This document shows positions 6,752 through 13,350 of a stretch of DNA of 16,605 nucleotides, piece after piece. The notes under the pieces were generated by a model, which was not told the origin of the DNA, did not search any database, and worked only from the letters and a program-made list of their open reading frames with translations. The position numbers were made by a program, and so were the translations under genes. The stretch comes from Flavobacteriaceae bacterium. Lineage in GTDB: Bacteria > Bacteroidota > Bacteroidia > Flavobacteriales > Flavobacteriaceae. The stretch is from positions 1-16,605 of the forward strand of contig JALZVC010000043.1 of NCBI GenBank assembly GCA_023301205.1, in the 5' to 3' direction. The first letter of the stretch is position 1. Every line of letters starts with the position of its first letter.

Positions 6752-8050
6752 TTATGCGGTTTGTACTTGTTTTGAGTAAGCAGTTATAATTTGATTTTCA
6801 AATTGCTTGTAGAATTCTGGATCAAAATTGGCTTCAGGTAAATGTTTGATTACGTAATCTGTAGTGCGTTCTTCGGTAAGCCAATTGTCAAAAACTTTGT
6901 GGCGCATTCTTATGCCAAAGGTGTTGATGCCTAAAAACTTACCAGTCTCTTTATGAGTAGACACAGTTATGCATTTTGTGTTGTCGGTATGTTTCCAGTG
7001 AAACTGTTGTTCGTATTCTTGTTGTTTTCCAAAAACCCAACCGTAAGTTTGATATTCAATATCAAGAAACTTAGCGCTATTAAACCAATGCCCAGGTTTG
7101 TATTCTATCCTATTTCCGCAGATAGTTTGCGCAAGGGTTTCTCCCATCATTCTACCTGTATACCATACAGCCTCAATAGGGCGTCGCATACCTATAGGTT
7201 TGTGTTGTTCTGCACAATCACCTATCGCATATACGTCTTTTACGTTTGTCTCTAAAAAGCGATTTACTTTTATACCGCGTCCTAATTCTATTCCGCTATC
7301 TTTTAAGAAAGCAATGTTTGGAGCCACTCCAGCTGTTAATCCAACCACGTTACAAGGAAGTTCTTCACCTGTTTCTGCTATTACTACAGCTTTAGCTCGC
7401 CCGTTTTCATCACTAATAATTTCTTTTAAATTAGTGCCTAATCGTAAATCAATATGATGATCACGAATATGGTCATTAATCATTGCGCTTTCTCCAGCAG
7501 GCAAAACACCATTCCAGAAACTATTTTCTCTAACTAAAAATGTCACCGGGATATTTCTAACCCTGAGCATTTCTGCCATTTCAATACCTATTAATCCTCC
7601 ACCCACTATTACTGCTCTATTACAAACTTCATTGTTAGGCGCGTTTTCTTCTAGTTTGTCAAGATCTTGTTTAGAATATAATCCCTGCACTCCTTTTAAA
7701 TCCTGTCCAGGCCAGCCAAATTTATTAGGCTTTGATCCCGTAGCTAGAATTAAAGAGTCATAGCTTATTTTTTCTCCTTCTCCTGTAATTAATACTTTAT
7801 CGGTTGTAATTACTTGTTTGATAAAAGCTCTTTTTAGGTCTATGCGATTTTTTTCCCAGAAATAATCCTCATAAGGCTTCGTGTGCTCGTATTTCATATG
7901 ACCCATATAAATGTACATCAATGCTGTGCGCGAGAAGAAATGATCTGTTTCTGCAGAAATAATTGTGATCTTATTATCTGATAATTTACGGATGTGTCTT
8001 GCAGCAGAAACGCCTGCAATTCCATTTCCTATAATAACAATGTGCTTCAT
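6752..8050 (-). CDS. FAD/NAD(P)-dependent oxidoreductase (pyridine nucleotide-disulfide family)
   Basis: This 432-aa cytoplasmic flavoprotein has an N-terminal FAD-binding fold with IGNGIAG (7-13), the LATGSKP segment (102-108), a second Rossmann motif VGGGLIGIEMAE for NAD(P)H (149-160), and the FAD-contacting VYAIGDCAE (273-281). The layout is that of ferredoxin/rubredoxin reductases and NADH-dependent nitrite reductase-type subunits. There is no redox-active CxxxxC pair near the N-terminus, so it is not a disulfide reductase. The C-terminal 110 residues (HWFNSAKF to the end) are a specific domain I cannot name. It is first in the operon with the membrane 4Fe-4S protein. The simplest role is to oxidise NAD(P)H and pass electrons to those clusters, or the reverse. 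Confidence 0.88.
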   Translation of the reverse strand: MKHIVIIGNGIAGVSAARHIRKLSDNKITIISAETDHFFSRTALMYIYMGHMKYEHTKPYEDYFWEKNRIDLKRAFIKQVITTDKVLITGEGEKISYDSLILATGSKPNKFGWPGQDLKGVQGLYSKQDLDKLEENAPNNEVCNRAVIVGGGLIGIEMAEMLRVRNIPVTFLVRENSFWNGVLPAGESAMINDHIRDHHIDLRLGTNLKEIISDENGRAKAVVIAETGEELPCNVVGLTAGVAPNIAFLKDSGIELGRGIKVNRFLETNVKDVYAIGDCAEQHKPIGMRRPIEAVWYTGRMMGETLAQTICGNRIEYKPGHWFNSAKFLDIEYQTYGWVFGKQQEYEQQFHWKHTDNTKCITVSTHKETGKFLGINTFGIRMRHKVFDNWLTEERTTDYVIKHLPEANFDPEFYKQFENQIITAYSKQVQTA

Positions 8051-8074
8051 ATTAATGTGATATTTAATACATAA

Positions 8075-8102
8075 GAAAGATAGTGTTTGCGTAAAGAATC
8101 AA
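8075..8102 (-). promoter_or_regulatory. promoter of the FAD/4Fe-4S operon
   Basis: Read leftwards, TTG (8102-8100), a 17-bp spacer and TATCTTTC (8082-8075) fit the flavobacterial pattern TTG-N17-TAnnTTTG with one mismatch. It would give a leader of roughly 15-20 nt before the ATG at 8050. Confidence 0.55.
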
Positions 8103-8232
8103 CTTCGGTTGTGTTAGAAGATGTTAGTGTGCAATTTATCTTTTTCTCCCTTTATTTGGGTGCTTATTAGGTTGTATTGTGGGTTTTAAAATTAAGTTAG
8201 GTATGGTTAGTAAAAAGATAAAACTCATCTAA

Positions 8233-8246
8233 TGTGTCGCAACACA
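8233..8246. repeat. inverted repeat TGTGT-N4-ACACA, possible operator
   Basis: TGTGT (8233-8237) and ACACA (8242-8246) are separated by CGCA, midway between the divergent operons. The size recalls CRP/FNR-type half-sites, but it does not match either consensus, and short repeats of this kind also arise by chance. Confidence 0.3.
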
Positions 8247-8405
8247 AGTTACAAACTTTACAATAATAGGGTTGTTTTTATATGTTAATATTTTTTCATA
8301 CTTCTTAAGTGCTGTATTTGTTGATTTTGGCAAATATTTAAGAGGTGGTTTTGTAAGTATGTCGTAATTTTATTGACTTAGAAGCCAACTATAAAATCAA
8401 TTAAA

Positions 8406-9122
8406 ATGAAAAATTTATTTTTAACCACATTATTTCTGTTTGTGGCAATAGGCGCAACAAAAGCACAATCAACGGATACGTTTTTTAAAGAAGCCGACGT
8501 TTTTTTTAAAACTTATGTCTCTAATGGAAGAGTAAATTATAAAGCGATTGCAGCAAGTCCAGATGGATTAAATAACTTGCTAAAACAAGCTGAGGGTATT
8601 AAAGTTTCGGAAAATAACGCAGCAGAGTTTCAATCTTTTTGGATTAACGCTTACAATCTTACTGTAATTAAAGGCATCTTAGTGGAGTATCCTGTAAAAT
8701 CACCATTGGATATTAAAGGATTTTTTGACAAAACAACAAGAGATGTAGGCGGAAAGAGTATTACTCTTAATGATATTGAGAACAAACTATTGAGGGCTAA
8801 GTTTCCTCAGGAAGCACGCTTTCATTTTGTCTTAGTATGTGCTGGTTTGGGATGTCCTCCAATTATTAACAGTGCTTATACCCCAGGAGCTCTTGAAAAG
8901 CAGTTGCAAAAGCAAACAGAAATTGCTTTAAACAATCCCAACTTTATTAGAGTAAAAGGGACTAAAGTACAATTGTCTCAAATTTTTGAGTGGTATAAAG
9001 GTGACTTTACACAAAACGGGAGTGAGATAGACTATATCAACAAATTTCGTAAGGAAGCACTTCCTAAAAAGTCTAAAGTGTCTTATTATGCATATGACTG
9101 GACTTTAAACCAAACTAAATAA
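8406..9122 (+). CDS. periplasmic DUF547 protein
   Basis: This 238-aa protein has a clean Sec signal (residues 1-20, ATKA/Q). The rest is one DUF547 domain: SFWINAYNLTVIKGIL (77-92), FHFVLVCAGLGCPP (139-152) with C145 and C150, FEWYKGDFTQNG (194-205), and the closing YAYDWTLN (228-235). DUF547 is widespread, but its activity is not established. It is in probable operon with the barrel protein 90 bp downstream and divergent from the FAD/4Fe-4S operon. A second, diverged DUF547 protein is encoded at 15601-16596. There the cysteine motif reads NCASFSCPPL, while here the Asn before the first Cys is Val. Confidence 0.88.
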   Translation: MKNLFLTTLFLFVAIGATKAQSTDTFFKEADVFFKTYVSNGRVNYKAIAASPDGLNNLLKQAEGIKVSENNAAEFQSFWINAYNLTVIKGILVEYPVKSPLDIKGFFDKTTRDVGGKSITLNDIENKLLRAKFPQEARFHFVLVCAGLGCPPIINSAYTPGALEKQLQKQTEIALNNPNFIRVKGTKVQLSQIFEWYKGDFTQNGSEIDYINKFRKEALPKKSKVSYYAYDWTLNQTK

Positions 9123-9153
9123 TCTAACAACCAAACTAAAAACTCTTTCTCCT

Positions 9154-9185
9154 AGCCCGATGGTGATATCCATTAAAATAGGGCT
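9154..9185 (+). repeat. imperfect hairpin between DUF547 and barrel genes
   Basis: AGCCC (9154-9158) pairs with GGGCT (9181-9185), and inside it ATGG (9160-9163) pairs with CCAT (9170-9173). No T-run follows. It could be an intercistronic processing or stability element, or a weak partial terminator. Confidence 0.35.
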
Positions 9186-9212
9186 TGGAAGGCACAACAA
9201 AAATCTAAAACC

Positions 9213-10133
9213 ATGAAGAAAAATATATTATTAATAGTACTTGGTCTTTTTATAACACTTGGAGTTAATGCACAGGATGATAGTGCTGATGATGATCAAG
9301 GCGGATCTGTAATACAAAACTTAACACCTTCAAAATTAATAGGGGAGGGTCAAATTGATATTAAATGGTTTAACAACTTATTTACACAAACCAGAATTGC
9401 TAATGTTGATGGAGATGTTCGTAGTGCATCAAGAGAAAATTTCTTTACTTCTACATTAGATGCTTTTTATGGAGTGTCAGAAAACAGAAGAGTAACGGTA
9501 GGAGCAATCTTAGAATTTCGTTCAAATACCATAGGGGGTAGAGGTGCGTTTGACGTGTTTTCTTTCGATGGAGAACGTGGTACTGCCAGAAGTGGTCTTA
9601 CAAGTATAGCACCTAGTGTGAAGTTTGTTCCTTTTAAGAATTTGAGTAATTTTTCTGTTCAAACATCATTTGTAATTCCAACTATTGAAAGTGAATTTGA
9701 TGAGGGTGTATTTTTTGATCAAGACGGTTTTACATTTCAAAACAGATTCTTTTATGATTTAGCACTAGGTAATAGTAAAGAATGGCAATTGTTTTTTGAT
9801 TTAAATACAGAATTTAATTTTGGAGAAGATTTAGTTTTTCTTGAAGATGGAAGATCAGAAGGAAGTTTTGCAAATGATAGTTTACGACTTACACCAGGAG
9901 CTTTCTTAAGTTATTTTCCTAGCTCTAAATTTACAGCACAAGTATTTGTGCAGCATTTTCAACTTATTGATTTAGGAAACGATTTTGAACAAGACCTTAC
10001 AGCAGTAGGTACAGGTGCAAAATACCAACTGACCAAGTCATTAAATATAGAAGCGTTATTTAGCTATTTTGCAAGAGGTAATGATTCAGGCCTAGGAGAG
10101 TCATACAATATAGGACTTCGTTATTTGCTTTAA
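9213..10133 (+). CDS. outer-membrane beta-barrel protein of unknown function
   Basis: This 306-aa protein has a Sec signal (1-20, VNAQ) and an acidic linker (DDSADDDQGG). After QNLTPSKLIGEGQIDIKWF the chain alternates short amphipathic strands and turns to the last residue, ending GLRYLL. The body is rich in aromatic strand-like segments (QTRIANV, FVIPTIESEF, RFFYDLAL, QLFFDLNTEFNF, QVFVQHFQL, NIEALFSYFARG), consistent with a barrel of about 10-14 strands. No TonB plug, OmpA domain or lipobox is present. It resembles conserved flavobacterial transporter/hypothetical barrel proteins, but I cannot assign a substrate. It is cotranscribed with the DUF547 gene and followed by the hairpin at 10146-10176. 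Confidence 0.75.
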   Translation: MKKNILLIVLGLFITLGVNAQDDSADDDQGGSVIQNLTPSKLIGEGQIDIKWFNNLFTQTRIANVDGDVRSASRENFFTSTLDAFYGVSENRRVTVGAILEFRSNTIGGRGAFDVFSFDGERGTARSGLTSIAPSVKFVPFKNLSNFSVQTSFVIPTIESEFDEGVFFDQDGFTFQNRFFYDLALGNSKEWQLFFDLNTEFNFGEDLVFLEDGRSEGSFANDSLRLTPGAFLSYFPSSKFTAQVFVQHFQLIDLGNDFEQDLTAVGTGAKYQLTKSLNIEALFSYFARGNDSGLGESYNIGLRYLL

Positions 10134-10145
10134 AAAAAACATAAC

Positions 10146-10176
10146 ATCGCCTAGCTCTTTTAATGCGCTAGGCGAT
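10146..10176 (+). terminator. strong hairpin after the barrel gene
   Basis: ATCGCCTAGC (10146-10155) and GCTAGGCGAT (10167-10176) form a perfect 10-bp GC-containing stem with an 11-nt loop, 12 bp after the stop codon. Downstream sequence is T-rich but interrupted (ATTAGTTAGATTT), so termination efficiency is uncertain. Read leftwards, a run of eight U lies 5 nt beyond the stem. Confidence 0.6.
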
Positions 10177-10286
10177 ATTAGTTAGATTTCCCGAAAAGTT
10201 TTGAAATCGGTTAAACAAACTTTTTGGACTCATTATTTTTACTAATTAGCTAAAATTAATATTATTTGAGGATTCAAGATGAACCA

Positions 10287-11291
10287 ATGAATAGCTTTAT
10301 TAAACTTATTGCTTTACTCCTTATTTGTCAAGGTTCTTATGCTCAAAAAAAGAATTCAGGCAAAATAAATGGAGTGAGTTTTGTGTCAAATAGGAGTGCA
10401 GTTAATAGCACTCATATAACTCCATTAAAAAATGTTGAAGCTAATTATGCTGCAGTGATGCCTTTTGGTTTTATAAGTATTGAGAACCCTACCCAGGTTA
10501 GATATAATAGACAGGGGTATAGTGAAACGAAAGAGAGAGGTCATAATTACATAGGTCAATTGCAAACTCGCGGTATTAAAGTGATGCTTAAGCCACATCT
10601 CTGGATACGCCATGGCCAATATACCGGTCATCTTACGATGCAAAATGAAGATGATTGGAAAGCCTTTGAAGACTCCTATCGCATCTTCATTCTAGACTAT
10701 GCAAAATTAGCGCAAATAGAACAGGTAAACATTTTTAGTATAGGAGTAGAATTAGAACAATTTGTAGCGAGTAGACCCAATTATTGGCGAAAGTTAATTA
10801 AAGAAGTAAGAGCGATCTACAAGGGAAAATTGACCTATGCTTCTAACTGGGATGAGTATTCTAGAGTGCCTTTTTGGGATCAATTAGATTATATAGGTAT
10901 TGATAGTTATTTTCCCATAAGTGAAATGCAAACACCCACAGTAGCGCAAGCTAAAAAAGGATGGGAAAGATGGAAACAAGAGATGGTAACTTTTTCGCAA
11001 CTCCAAAAACGACAAGTCCTCTTTACAGAATGGGGATATCGCAGCATGGATTATACGGGTAAAGAGCCTTGGGCAACGCATAGAGAAGAGGGTAAAGTAA
11101 ATTTAGAAGCTCAGGCAAATGCTACCCAAGCCGTTTTTGAGACCTTCTGGAATGAAGATTGGTTTGCAGGAGGGTTTGTATGGAAATGGTTTATCCATCA
11201 CGATCAAGTAGGAGGAATAGAGAATAATAGATTTACACCACAAAATAAACCTGCTCAAGAAGTAATAAAAAAGTATTTTGAGAAATATTAA
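10287..11291 (+). CDS. GH113-like glycoside hydrolase, secreted (copy 1)
   Basis: This 334-aa single TIM-barrel domain has a Sec signal (1-19, SYA/Q). I chose the ATG at 10287, since an upstream in-frame TTG would place charged residues before the signal. Motifs shared with GH113 (beta-mannanase family) and its Bacteroidota relatives are MLKPHLWIRHG (100-110), SIGVELEQF with probable acid/base E155, LTYASNWDEY (182-191), LDYIGIDSYFPI (200-211), FTEWGYRS with probable nucleophile E248, and FAGGFVWKWF (293-302). It is closely similar along its whole length to the lipoprotein at 12304-13311. Its stop overlaps the next gene by 14 bp. The substrate is inferred only from family resemblance. Confidence 0.85.
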   Translation: MNSFIKLIALLLICQGSYAQKKNSGKINGVSFVSNRSAVNSTHITPLKNVEANYAAVMPFGFISIENPTQVRYNRQGYSETKERGHNYIGQLQTRGIKVMLKPHLWIRHGQYTGHLTMQNEDDWKAFEDSYRIFILDYAKLAQIEQVNIFSIGVELEQFVASRPNYWRKLIKEVRAIYKGKLTYASNWDEYSRVPFWDQLDYIGIDSYFPISEMQTPTVAQAKKGWERWKQEMVTFSQLQKRQVLFTEWGYRSMDYTGKEPWATHREEGKVNLEAQANATQAVFETFWNEDWFAGGFVWKWFIHHDQVGGIENNRFTPQNKPAQEVIKKYFEKY

Positions 11292-12021
11292 ATACATCTT
11301 AATAGCCCTTTTAGGTGTCGCTTGTAGCCGAGATGGAGGTGATGACTTAGATGATGTCGCGGTAATTAATACACTGTCAGATCTTGTTGCGCTCAATGAT
11401 ATCCAGATAGATAATGTAATTGCTTGCGCTTCTGGTTCTGAGAATCCCGAAGAGGTAATCGCTTATGTATACCCAAGGCCTGGCGCTACAGATTTACGAT
11501 ATTTTGAAACTGTTAATGTCACGGTAGATAAAAATGATTATTCAGAATATTTTGAAGTATCCCTCCCCATAGAAGATTTTTTTAATGGATATATCAAAAC
11601 GTTTACAAGACAGACGGTAGAGGAGAAATGGGTAATTATTAGCTTTTTCGAAAGTGGCATCTTGCATCTCTCTAATCCAATACGTCTTAGACATAAAACC
11701 CAGAACACTCAATTTACAGATCAAATAACTATTGAAGAACCGAAGATGGGAATGCCCCTATTTAATTGGAATAATCTTGCAGATAATAAAAATGCCATTT
11801 ATTTCCAGGTAGTCTCTGATGCTACTGACGAATTGTTGTCTGGGACCTATACTTTTGAAGAACAGTTCCAGTATTATATACTGGATAATGTGGTTTTAAA
11901 TATCACTTTAGAAACACCACCAATACTAATACCCGAAACAACTTATGGATTTACTCTTATGGGGGTGAGTGAAGATAACTGGGTGAATGTACTAGGGCAG
12001 CGCACTTTTAATACGCAATAG
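11278..12021 (+). CDS. lipoprotein of unknown function with possible Ig-like domain
   Basis: The product is 247 aa from a TTG at 11278, which overlaps the hydrolase gene by 14 bp. There is no in-frame ATG before residue 157, and an in-frame stop lies at 11263-11265, so TTG is the only reasonable start. It gives a short signal with a relaxed lipobox (LLGVAC, C16), followed by SRDGGDDLDD, the Asp-rich tail common on Bacteroidota surface lipoproteins. From about residue 158 (PLFNWNNLADNKNAIYFQV) to the end the pattern resembles an Ig/FnIII-type beta sandwich, as in carbohydrate or surface-binding lipoproteins. No family name is recognised. Its position between two hydrolase paralogs suggests a binding or accessory role (inference). 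Confidence 0.78.
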   Translation: MRNIKYILIALLGVACSRDGGDDLDDVAVINTLSDLVALNDIQIDNVIACASGSENPEEVIAYVYPRPGATDLRYFETVNVTVDKNDYSEYFEVSLPIEDFFNGYIKTFTRQTVEEKWVIISFFESGILHLSNPIRLRHKTQNTQFTDQITIEEPKMGMPLFNWNNLADNKNAIYFQVVSDATDELLSGTYTFEEQFQYYILDNVVLNITLETPPILIPETTYGFTLMGVSEDNWVNVLGQRTFNTQ

Positions 12022-12111
12022 AATTATCTTCATCAAGAAATAGTAACACACTTAGATCTCTTTTGCTTATATAGAATTGATAGTCAGTTTTTTAAAATTT
12101 AAAACTTTTTA

Positions 12112-12156
12112 AACTCTCAAGATTTAGTACAAGTTTTTAGTATAGGATTGAGAGTT
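12112..12156. repeat. perfect 9-bp inverted repeat with 27-bp loop
   Basis: AACTCTCAA (12112-12120) and TTGAGAGTT (12148-12156) are exact inverse complements. The loop holds TTTAGTA twice. It lies about 90 bp after the lipoprotein stop, within the 282-bp gap before the second hydrolase gene. No T-run follows on either strand, so it is either a regulatory site or a remnant terminator. Confidence 0.45.
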
Positions 12157-12190
12157 ATCTTAAACTAAGAAGAAAATTTATTTATTTACA

Positions 12191-12220
12191 TTGAGATACT
12201 GCCTTTCTAGTTTATTTTTG
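12191..12220 (+). promoter_or_regulatory. promoter for the second GH113-like gene and Omp85 gene
   Basis: TTG (12191-12193), a 19-bp spacer and TATTTTTG (12213-12220) match the flavobacterial TTG-N17/19-TAnnTTTG pattern exactly. This predicts a leader of about 75 nt before the ATG at 12304. The -7 element falls in the loop of the terminator-like hairpin at 12202-12236. Confidence 0.6.
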
Positions 12221-12236
12221 CTTGAAAGGTTTTTTT
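12202..12236 (+). terminator. terminator-like hairpin overlapping the promoter
   Basis: CCTTTCTAG (12202-12210) pairs with CTTGAAAGG (12221-12229), nine positions with one T-T mismatch and a 10-nt loop, followed by seven T (12230-12236). It would end transcripts from the lipoprotein gene, although it lies about 180 bp past that stop. Confidence 0.6.
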
Positions 12237-12303
12237 ATGTTTCTAACTCTTGAATTAGATTAAACTATATCTTTAAAATAAAATTAATTGCTCTATTTAC
12301 TTT

Positions 12304-13311
12304 ATGAAAAACGTATTTGCTATCCTTTTTTTGACCTTTATAATGTTAGGTTGCAATGGACAGAATTCTAAAATTAATGCTGTTAGTTTTGTTGCAAACC
12401 CAAACCCAATAAATAGCTCTCATGTAAAACCTTTGCAAGAGATAAATGCGAACTATGCTGCGGTTATGCCTTTTGGTTTTTTGCCAGAAAATGACACACC
12501 TCAGATTATTTTTAATACAGATAGGCAATGGTATGGTGAAACCAAAGAAGGGGGACGCAACTACGTGGCAGAATTACGTAAAGTTGACATTGACGTTATG
12601 ATCAAGCCACAAATTTGGATAAGCGGCGGAGAATATACGGGATATCTCAAAATGGCAACCGAAGAAAATTGGGTCGCTCTAGAAGATTCTTATCGCAAGT
12701 TTATCCTAGAATATGCAAGCCTTGCTCAAGAAGAAAGTGTAGCAATATTTTGCATTGGGACTGAGTTAGAGAAATTTGTAGCTAATCGTCCAAATTACTG
12801 GATACAGCTTATTAAAGATGTAAGGAGTATTTATAAAGGGAAGCTTACCTATGCTGCAAATTGGGATGAATATAAAAGAGTACCTTTTTGGAACGAGTTA
12901 GATTATATAGGGGTAGATGCCTATTTCCCTATAGCAGATACTAAGACACCCACTGTAGCAGAAGCACGCGCAGGTTGGCAACCTTGGAAACTTGAAATTA
13001 AGGGTGTTTCCGAAGCGTTTAATAAGCCAATATTATTTACCGAATATGGCTACAGAAGTGTAGATTTTTCGGGAAAAGAACCTTGGGTAAGTTCACGCGA
13101 TAAGAAAGGTGTAAATATGGAAGCACAAACAAACTTGACCAAAGCACTTTATGAAGAACTATATCCAGAACCTTGGTTTTCGGGTGGCTTTGTTTGGAAA
13201 TGGTTTGTTAATCACGACGATGTAGGAGGTCTTGAAAATACCCGATTTACTCCTCAAAATAAACCAGTAGCGCAAGAAATTAAGAATGTTTTTAAACAAT
13301 ATTCTAATTAA
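12304..13311 (+). CDS. GH113-like glycoside hydrolase, lipoprotein (copy 2)
   Basis: This 335-aa protein carries the same TIM-barrel domain as the gene at 10287 but begins with a lipobox (FIMLGC, C17), so it should be membrane anchored. Shared motifs are YAAVMPFGF (51-59), VMIKPQIWISGGE (98-110), CIGTELEKF with probable acid/base E154, LTYAANWDEY (181-190), LDYIGVDAYFPI (199-210), FTEYGYRS with probable nucleophile E247, and FSGGFVWKWF (292-301). The glutamate spacing is the same as in copy 1. It has its own candidate promoter, and the Omp85 gene starts 39 bp downstream. The GH113 family includes beta-1,4-mannanases acting on short mannans. Whether this one cuts mannan is unproven. Confidence 0.86.
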   Translation: MKNVFAILFLTFIMLGCNGQNSKINAVSFVANPNPINSSHVKPLQEINANYAAVMPFGFLPENDTPQIIFNTDRQWYGETKEGGRNYVAELRKVDIDVMIKPQIWISGGEYTGYLKMATEENWVALEDSYRKFILEYASLAQEESVAIFCIGTELEKFVANRPNYWIQLIKDVRSIYKGKLTYAANWDEYKRVPFWNELDYIGVDAYFPIADTKTPTVAEARAGWQPWKLEIKGVSEAFNKPILFTEYGYRSVDFSGKEPWVSSRDKKGVNMEAQTNLTKALYEELYPEPWFSGGFVWKWFVNHDDVGGLENTRFTPQNKPVAQEIKNVFKQYSN

Positions 13312-13350
13312 TTGCGTGTTAGTCATAGAATAAAAACGTCCCATACTATT

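Larger units (their letters stand above)
8051..8405. other. divergent intergenic region, 355 bp
   Basis: This region holds the upstream sequences of the leftward FAD/4Fe-4S operon and the rightward DUF547/barrel operon. It contains a good minus-strand promoter (8075-8102), a small inverted repeat (8233-8246) and much AT-rich sequence. No small ORF with coding character was seen. A rightward promoter could not be placed: TGTATTTG (8313-8320) and TAATTTTA (8365-8372) are each one base from TAnnTTTG but lack a well-spaced -33 element. Confidence 0.6.

Noticed and set aside
6953..7457. Two overlapping rightward ORFs of 100 and 119 codons inside the flavoprotein gene
   Set aside because: They lie fully antisense to a well-supported gene, show no motif and have the biased composition of shadow frames.
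10146..10176. The 10-bp stem as a REP-like repeat or CRISPR unit
   Set aside because: Only one copy is seen in the window, directly behind a stop codon where a terminator is expected.
10266..10286. TTG start for the first GH113-like hydrolase
   Set aside because: It adds RIQDEP before the signal peptide; the ATG at 10287 gives a normal signal.
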